Shown here: in pieces, positions 7,297 to 10,679 of the stretch
Layout: every line of letters starts with the position of its first letter
Position numbering within the stretch: the stretch's first letter is position 1
NCBI GenBank assembly: GCA_016292295.1
Contig: JADNEJ010000540.1
Coordinates: 1 to 10,679 of the forward strand
Source: Candidatus Thiodictyon intracellulare
GTDB lineage: Bacteria > Pseudomonadota > Gammaproteobacteria > Chromatiales > Chromatiaceae
DNA length: 10,679 bases
Direction of reading: 5' to 3'
Program-made: the position numbers and the translations under genes
The notes under the pieces: model-generated
What the model was told of the DNA's origin: nothing
Seen by the model: the letters and a program-made list of their open reading frames with translations, nothing else
Databases searched by the model: none

Positions 7297-8490
7297 TCAC
7301 GGGATGCGGCCGAGCAGGTTGCGTGTATCCCGCGCGATCATCAGTTCCTCATTGGTGGGGATGACCCAGGCCGCGGTCTGGCTGTCGGCCGTGCTGATGC
7401 GGGCGGCACCTCTGGCCGCATTGTTCGCCGCAGGATCGAGCGTCACGCCGAGCCAGGCGGCGGCCAGGCAGACACGCTCGCGGATTGGGGCGGAGTTCTC
7501 GCCGATGCCAGCGGTGAAGATGAGGGCGTCGAGCCCGCCCAACGCGGCGGCGAGTGAGCCCAATTCGCGGGCGATGCGGTAGACGAATAGCTCGATGGCG
7601 AATTGCGCCCGAGGCTCGGCCGATTCAAGCAAGGTGCGCATGTCGCTGGAGACACCCGAAACGCCGAGCAGCCCGGACTCTTTGTAGATGAGCTTTTCGA
7701 TGGCACAGGCATCCATCTTCATCTCGTCCATCAGGTAGAGCAGGACGCCCGGGTCCAGGTTGCCGCAGCGGGTTCCCATCGGCAGCCCGTCCACCGCGGT
7801 GAACCCCATGGTGCTCGCCACGCTCCGGCCGTCCGCAATGGCGCAGGCGCTGGAGCCGTTGCCCAGATGCAGGACCACGGTGCGCCCCTGTGCTGCACGG
7901 GCGTCGTAGTCGGGCAGGACGCGGGCGACGTACTCATAGGACAGGCCGTGGAAGCCGTAGCGCCGCACGCCGCGCTCGGTGATCACGAGCGGCAGCGCGA
8001 AGGCCTGGGCCACCTCGGCCTGACCCCGGTGGAAGGCGGTGTCGAAACAGGCGACCTGGGGCAGGGTCGGGTGATTGGCCAGCAGCGTCTTGATCAATGC
8101 CAGGTTGTGGGGCTGGTGCAGGGGCGCCAGCGGGATGAGTTGCTCCAACTGCTCGACGATCGCGGGCGTCGGCCGCACCGGCGCCGAGAACGCAAGTCCG
8201 CCGTGCACTACCCGATGCCCGACGGCGGCGAGCCGGTGCACGCTGAGCGGTTCGCGCAAGAATCCGTCCATGTGCTCGATGGCGCCGTCGTGCCCGAGGG
8301 GTTGCGTCCAGCGCTGCTCGGCGATGAGAGTGCCCGCCGCGTCGCGTGCGCTGAACCGGGGCTCGGTCGTGACCCCTTCGAGCTGTCCGCTCAGCAAGTG
8401 TTCGATCGCCCGGTCCTCGCCCCGATCCAGGAAGACCGAGAACTTGATGCTGGAGGAGCCCGCATTGACAACGAGTATTGCGTCGCTCAT
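7297..8490 (-). CDS. ackA: Acetate kinase
   Basis: AckA interconverts acetyl phosphate plus ADP with acetate plus ATP in the cytoplasm. The 397-residue protein is complete and of normal length. It starts MSDAILVVNAGSSSIKFSVF (phosphate 1 site). It then has GHRVVHGG, PLAPLHQPHNL, ACFDTAFHRGQ with the catalytic Asp, RRYGFHGLSYEYVA and the adenosine-site LHLGNGSSACAI. Next come GLPMGTRCGNLDPG with the catalytic Arg, and FTAGIGENSAPIRERV near the end. No lesion is seen. Its ATG overlaps the TGA of the upstream transacylase fragment (TGATG), typical of a translationally coupled pta-ack pair. That partner now keeps only its C-terminal half, so substrate supply must come from a transacylase elsewhere or the pathway is altered. 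Propionate or butyrate kinase activity cannot be excluded, but the motifs favour acetate. Confidence 0.93.
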   Translation of the reverse strand: MSDAILVVNAGSSSIKFSVFLDRGEDRAIEHLLSGQLEGVTTEPRFSARDAAGTLIAEQRWTQPLGHDGAIEHMDGFLREPLSVHRLAAVGHRVVHGGLAFSAPVRPTPAIVEQLEQLIPLAPLHQPHNLALIKTLLANHPTLPQVACFDTAFHRGQAEVAQAFALPLVITERGVRRYGFHGLSYEYVARVLPDYDARAAQGRTVVLHLGNGSSACAIADGRSVASTMGFTAVDGLPMGTRCGNLDPGVLLYLMDEMKMDACAIEKLIYKESGLLGVSGVSSDMRTLLESAEPRAQFAIELFVYRIARELGSLAAALGGLDALIFTAGIGENSAPIRERVCLAAAWLGVTLDPAANNAARGAARISTADSQTAAWVIPTNEELMIARDTRNLLGRIP

Positions 8491-8954
8491 CAGACCACCG
8501 CCTTGTTCGCATGCTCGCACCGCGCCTGCACCACCAGTGCCGCGACCGCGCAAGAGGCCAGCCGTGCCTTGACCGAGTCGGCGCGGCTGGTGAGTATGAT
8601 CGGCACCCGGGCGCCGATGACGATGCCGGCCGCGTCCGCGTCGGCCATAAAGGTCAGGCTCTTGGCCAGCAAGTTGCCGGCCTCCAGATCGGACACCACC
8701 AGGATGTCGGCAAACCCTGCGACCGGCGAGTCGATGCCCTTGATCTGGGCCGCCTCCAGATCGATGGCGTTGTTCAGGGCCAGGGGGCCATCCAGAATGC
8801 CCCCGGTGATCTGGTGGCGGTCGGCCATCTTGCACAGGGCTACGGTCTCCAACGTGGACGGAATCTTGAGGTTCACCGTCTCCACGGCGGCAAGGATTGC
8901 GACCCTGGGGATTTCAAAGTCCAGGGCGGTGACCAGATCGATGGCGTTCTGGAT

Positions 8955-8970
8955 GATGCCCTTCTCCAGG
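8955..8970 (-). other. Deletion junction between DUF3141 and transacylase sequence
   Basis: On the - strand, DUF3141-type sequence (RAEAIFLEK) ends and transacylase-type sequence (IIQNAIDL) begins here, in the same frame. In related genomes I recall the order DUF3141, then MaoC-Pta or Pta, then AckA, which fits loss of a few kilobases between two collinear genes. The exact base cannot be fixed because LEK is compatible with both families. Confidence 0.55.
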
Positions 8971-9445
8971 AAGATCGCCTCCGCCCGTACGATGTCCTCG
9001 ATCGTCTGTCCGGACATGGGGTCGGGGGTGAAGCCCACGAAGTAGCAGGGGTGGCCGGCGCGCATCGCCACGCCTAGTTCACTGTCGGCCTTGAAACCGC
9101 CGATCCCGGGACCGTGCCCGGCGCGCGGGTCGACCATCACGAAGGGGCGCTTCTGCGGATCGATGACCACCCCGGCGAGCGGCGTGGCCCGCACCAGCCC
9201 GTAGAGTTCACTAGGCGCTCGAAGGTACTGCCGTCAAGGATCAGTTCGGAGCCGAAACTGAGCACGTTCGGCACCGCTTTGGCCTTCTGCTCGTAATATT
9301 GGTCACTGCGCCACCGCAGCACGTCCCAGAACAGGACGATGCGCTGCGCCGCGTTCACCAGATACTCGCCGAGCGGGCCCCAGGGTTGCAGCATGGCGTC
9401 CAGGTCCGTCTTGGCCGGCTTCGCCTCCGGCGCCTGGCCGGCGAG

Positions 9446-9453
9446 CAAGCAAG
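9446..9453. repeat. Tandem duplication CAAG x2 causing a frameshift
   Basis: caagcaag occurs 35 bases into the DUF3141 reading frame on the - strand. Removing one 4-base unit joins FDGRLLA to GQAPEAKPAKTD in frame. It is a simple replication-slippage lesion. Confidence 0.65.
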
Positions 9454-9586
9454 CGACCGTCGAATGAGATCTTGGAGGTGTCGGACATCGCAGTATTCCT
9501 CTCGTGGTTGCCTGGGGCCGCGGCCGGACCTGCCCGCGGGTCAGCGCCTGGATCGCGCCGAGCAAGGGCGACTGTCCCATCAGAAT

Positions 9587-9620
9587 ACAATAGCCTTGCG
9601 GCAGACACGCAGTTTGTCAA
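9587..9620 (-). promoter_or_regulatory. Possible sigma-70 promoter for the DUF3141/ackA unit
   Basis: On the - strand a perfect TTGACA (9615-9620) lies upstream of AT-richer sequence containing GGCTAT (9590-9595) and TATTGT (9587-9592). The spacings, 19 and 22 bases, are longer than ideal and the -10 matches are weak. It lies about 100 bases before the ATG at 9486-9488, which has AGAGGAA as ribosome-binding site. It is the only promoter-like element seen for this unit. Confidence 0.3.
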
Positions 9621-9686
9621 ACACAGGCGCCGGGGCGTCCCACTCCGGCGTTGCGCCGCGGTGCAACAACTGACAGGGGACATGAG

Positions 9687-10316
9687 ATGCGGCCAATGTC
9701 GCGGATACTCACCCTGGTCCTCGCCCAAGTGGCGGCGATCACATTGCCCTTGGCGCGGCCCAGATCAGGGGGGTCCTGGCCCCGGTCGAGCACCTGCTCC
9801 AGGCGCAGTGCCCGCACCTGCGTGAGAGCTGCCTGAGCGAACTGTGCCAGGCGCGCGACGCCGGTGTGCTAGGGGCCGAGATAAGCCGACGCCCCATTGA
9901 TGAGGGCACCGCCCTGCGGCGCTTCGCTGATCCCCAGACCTTCATCCAGGCCGCCTGGGGCCTGATGGGTGACTTGGCCTAGACGCTTAGGGCGGAGGAC
10001 TTCAGCAACCTGGCGGTACTTGTCGGCACCGCCACCTCGGACCGGCCGCCGTTGCTCGTCACCACCTTCGGCTATTTCCTGCGCGGGGAACTGGCCGCCG
10101 CCCCGCGTCTGGCCGCTGACCTGAACTTCGACCTGCTCCAGCGTATCTGGCAGGACCAGAAGCAAGGGCTCGACCAACTCAGCGATTGCCTGGAGCAGTG
10201 AGGTGGTGCCCTGCGGCAGGAGTTTGGAGCGAGTGGCCGGCACCCTCGCGGCCGTGCATGCACAAGTGGGCGAGACCTTCGATGTGGTGCTCGACCTGCA
10301 CCGGTTCATTGCGTGA
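9687..10316 (+). pseudogene. Broken helical protein of unknown family, possibly the N-terminal region of a STAND/TPR-type protein
   Basis: Read with repairs, this is one protein of about 210 residues. It starts MRPMSRILTLVLAQVAAIT at 9687, after AGGGGA. A one-base shift near 9751-9757 leads to AAQIRGVLAPVEHLLQAQCP and ESCLSELCQARDAGVLGAEI. RRFADPQTFIQAAWGLMGDLA follows, up to TAG 9980-9982, then TLRAEDFSNLAVLVG, PPLLVTTFGYFLRGELAA and FDLLQRIWQDQKQGL up to TGA 10199-10201. A further shift gives LERVAGTLAAVHAQV and VVLDLHRFIA, ending in TGA 10314-10316. The continuity of helical, amphipathic, protein-like sequence across the breaks is what supports a real gene. The FLRGEL plus coiled VHAQVGET pattern resembles, from memory, N-terminal helical regions of large STAND or tetratricopeptide proteins in Chromatiaceae. 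That link is weak. Confidence 0.5.
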
Positions 10317-10363
10317 GTATCACTCCGGAAAAAGACTTGAGTCAGTGATCTGAATGAGCCTCG

Positions 10364-10376
10364 GGATCATTGATCC
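10364..10376. repeat. Short perfect palindrome GGATCA-T-TGATCC
   Basis: A 6-base inverted repeat with one central base, in the gap after the broken helical protein. It might mark an element end or an operator; nothing else in the window shares it. Confidence 0.3.
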
Positions 10377-10399
10377 TAAAAGGAGCAGTAGGTGCCCGT

Positions 10400-10421
10400 C
10401 GCGGGCTGTTCCTGGCCCGCG
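10400..10421. terminator. GC-rich hairpin, possible terminator without U-tract
   Basis: CGCGGGC (10400-10406) pairs with GCCCGCG (10415-10421) across an 8-base loop. It lies about 30 bases beyond the stop of the - strand frame ending at 10451 and about 85 bases beyond the pseudogene ending at 10316, so it could end either transcript. There is no T run on either side, so intrinsic termination is doubtful. Confidence 0.3.
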
Positions 10422-10450
10422 GCCGATTACATGCTGAGGCGAAGTTCCGG

Positions 10451-10679
10451 CTATGCCGGGGCCGGCAAACCCGGCGGCGGGTACAATTCGCAGCCGTGGA
10501 GGCATTTCACCAGGGCGCGGGAGAGCACGCGGTGCCAGCGTTTCAGCGGCGTCAACTGCTCCGCAGTTTGGCGTAGTGTATTGAAGAAGGCCGCGATCTC
10601 GCGGCAGGCGGTGTTCACCCAGGCCGCTTCGGCATGCGGATGGCTCATGGTGATGCGGGTCTGGCCGCTATGGCGGGTG
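10451..10679 (-). CDS. C-terminal part of a possible transposase (5' end outside window)
   Basis: The - strand frame is open from the window edge to a TAG at 10451-10453. It reads TRHSGQTRITMSHPHAEAAW, VNTACREIAAFFNTLRQTAEQL, TPLKRWHRVLSRALVKCLHG and a proline-rich end. An ATG at 10646-10648 exists, but the frame continues upstream with protein-like sequence, so this is more likely the end of a longer gene. The TRITMSHPHA block followed by a basic helix (LKRWHRVLSRAL) resembles, from memory, tails of some DDE transposases, and the setting beside broken genes fits a second insertion sequence. I cannot name the family, and a non-mobile gene remains possible. Confidence 0.4.
   Translation of the reverse strand, partial: TRHSGQTRITMSHPHAEAAWVNTACREIAAFFNTLRQTAEQLTPLKRWHRVLSRALVKCLHGCELYPPPGLPAPA

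Larger units (their letters stand above)
8490..9488 (-). pseudogene. Chimera: DUF3141 N-terminus joined to phosphate acetyl/butyryltransferase C-terminus, with two frameshifts
   Basis: The first part, MSDTSKISFDGRLLAGQAPE onward, shows DUF3141 (PHA-synthase-like alpha/beta hydrolase) landmarks: LGEYLVNAAQRIVLFWDVLR, VMVDPRAGHGPGIGGFK, HPCYFVGFTPDP, QTIEDIVRAEAIFLEK. At about 8955-8970 it switches without a stop to the Pta/Ptb family: IIQNAIDLVTALDF, RVAILAAVETVN, CKMADRHQITGG, LDGPLALNNAI, SPVAGFADILVV, DLEAGNLLAK and GARVPIILTSRADS, ending at the TGA that overlaps the ackA ATG. A full DUF3141 protein is several hundred residues and a full transacylase over 300; about 220 and 155 residues remain. 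A tandem CAAG duplication (9446-9453) and an extra AG near 9204-9207 shift the frame at two points (+4 and +2), and the ATG frame stops near 9303. Both parents seem lost. The C-terminal half could only be made from an internal start. Confidence 0.8.

Noticed and set aside
7099..7557. A + strand frame in the intergenic gap
   Set aside because: It has no recognisable motif, runs antisense into acetate kinase, and lacks a convincing ribosome-binding site.
8491..8835. An N-terminal extension of acetate kinase upstream of 8490 in the same frame
   Set aside because: The extension is the transacylase region read out of frame. The ATG at 8488-8490 with MSDAILVVNAGSSSIKF is the normal start.
7603..9045. 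A long + strand open frame (480 codons) across the acetate kinase region
   Set aside because: It is exactly antisense to acetate kinase and the transacylase fragment, whose conserved motifs are clear. Its composition is typical of a GC-rich shadow frame.
1..10679. A programmed-frameshift or stop-readthrough system explaining all broken genes
   Set aside because: Lesions differ in type (one-base, +2, +4, +11, nonsense), in sequence context and in replaced residue. No shared slippery site or downstream structure is visible.
1..10679. CRISPR array, tRNA, rRNA or defence island
   Set aside because: No spaced direct repeats, no tRNA or rRNA-like sequence and no recognisable nuclease, methylase or toxin-antitoxin pair was seen.

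Overview
The window is GC-rich and looks like an accessory or decaying part of a gammaproteobacterial chromosome. Gene content (ETF operon with a MaoC hydratase, DUF3141 next to phosphotransacylase and acetate kinase, IS66) and protein style recall purple sulfur bacteria of the Chromatiaceae. That assignment is an inference from recalled protein similarity, not from a search.

Layout. (1) 2-386: C-terminal end of an IS66-family transposase, itself broken. (2) 431-586: last ~50 codons of an acyl-CoA synthetase, apparently cut by the IS66 element. (3) 589-5695, + strand: a tight operon of etfB, etfA, an acyl-CoA dehydrogenase and ETF-ubiquinone oxidoreductase. All four carry at least one nonsense codon or frameshift, yet repair to full or near-full family length with key motifs kept, which indicates recent pseudogenes. 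(4) 5710-6198: an intact MaoC/PhaJ-type enoyl-CoA hydratase ending the same operon. (5) 6166-7065, - strand: an intact radical SAM protein, convergent with the hydratase and overlapping it by 33 bases. (6) 7066-7296: a non-coding gap with a REP-like hairpin. (7) 7297-8490, - strand: intact acetate kinase. (8) 8490-9488, - strand: a chimera in which the start of a DUF3141 (PHA-synthase-like) protein is joined in frame to the C-terminal half of a phosphate acetyl/butyryltransferase, with two further frameshifts. (9) 9687-10316, + strand: a broken helical protein of uncertain family. (10) 10451-10679, - strand: the C-terminal end of a possible transposase running off the window.

Working together: an intact region 2-4 would activate an acyl chain to its CoA ester, oxidise it with the dehydrogenase, pass electrons through ETF to ubiquinone at the membrane, and hydrate the enoyl-CoA. 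The whole electron-transfer part now appears dead and only the hydratase survives. In region 8 a large deletion seems to have removed most of DUF3141 and the first half of the transacylase, leaving acetate kinase without a complete partner here.

I see no CRISPR array, tRNA, rRNA, defence island or clearly new system. The main value is a readable record of gene decay: nonsense substitutions, one-base indels, tandem microduplications of 2 and 4 bp, an 11-bp insertion, in-frame deletions and IS insertion. Three of the one-base indels lie in or beside G or C runs, so sequencing error must be excluded for those; the other lesions are not of that kind.
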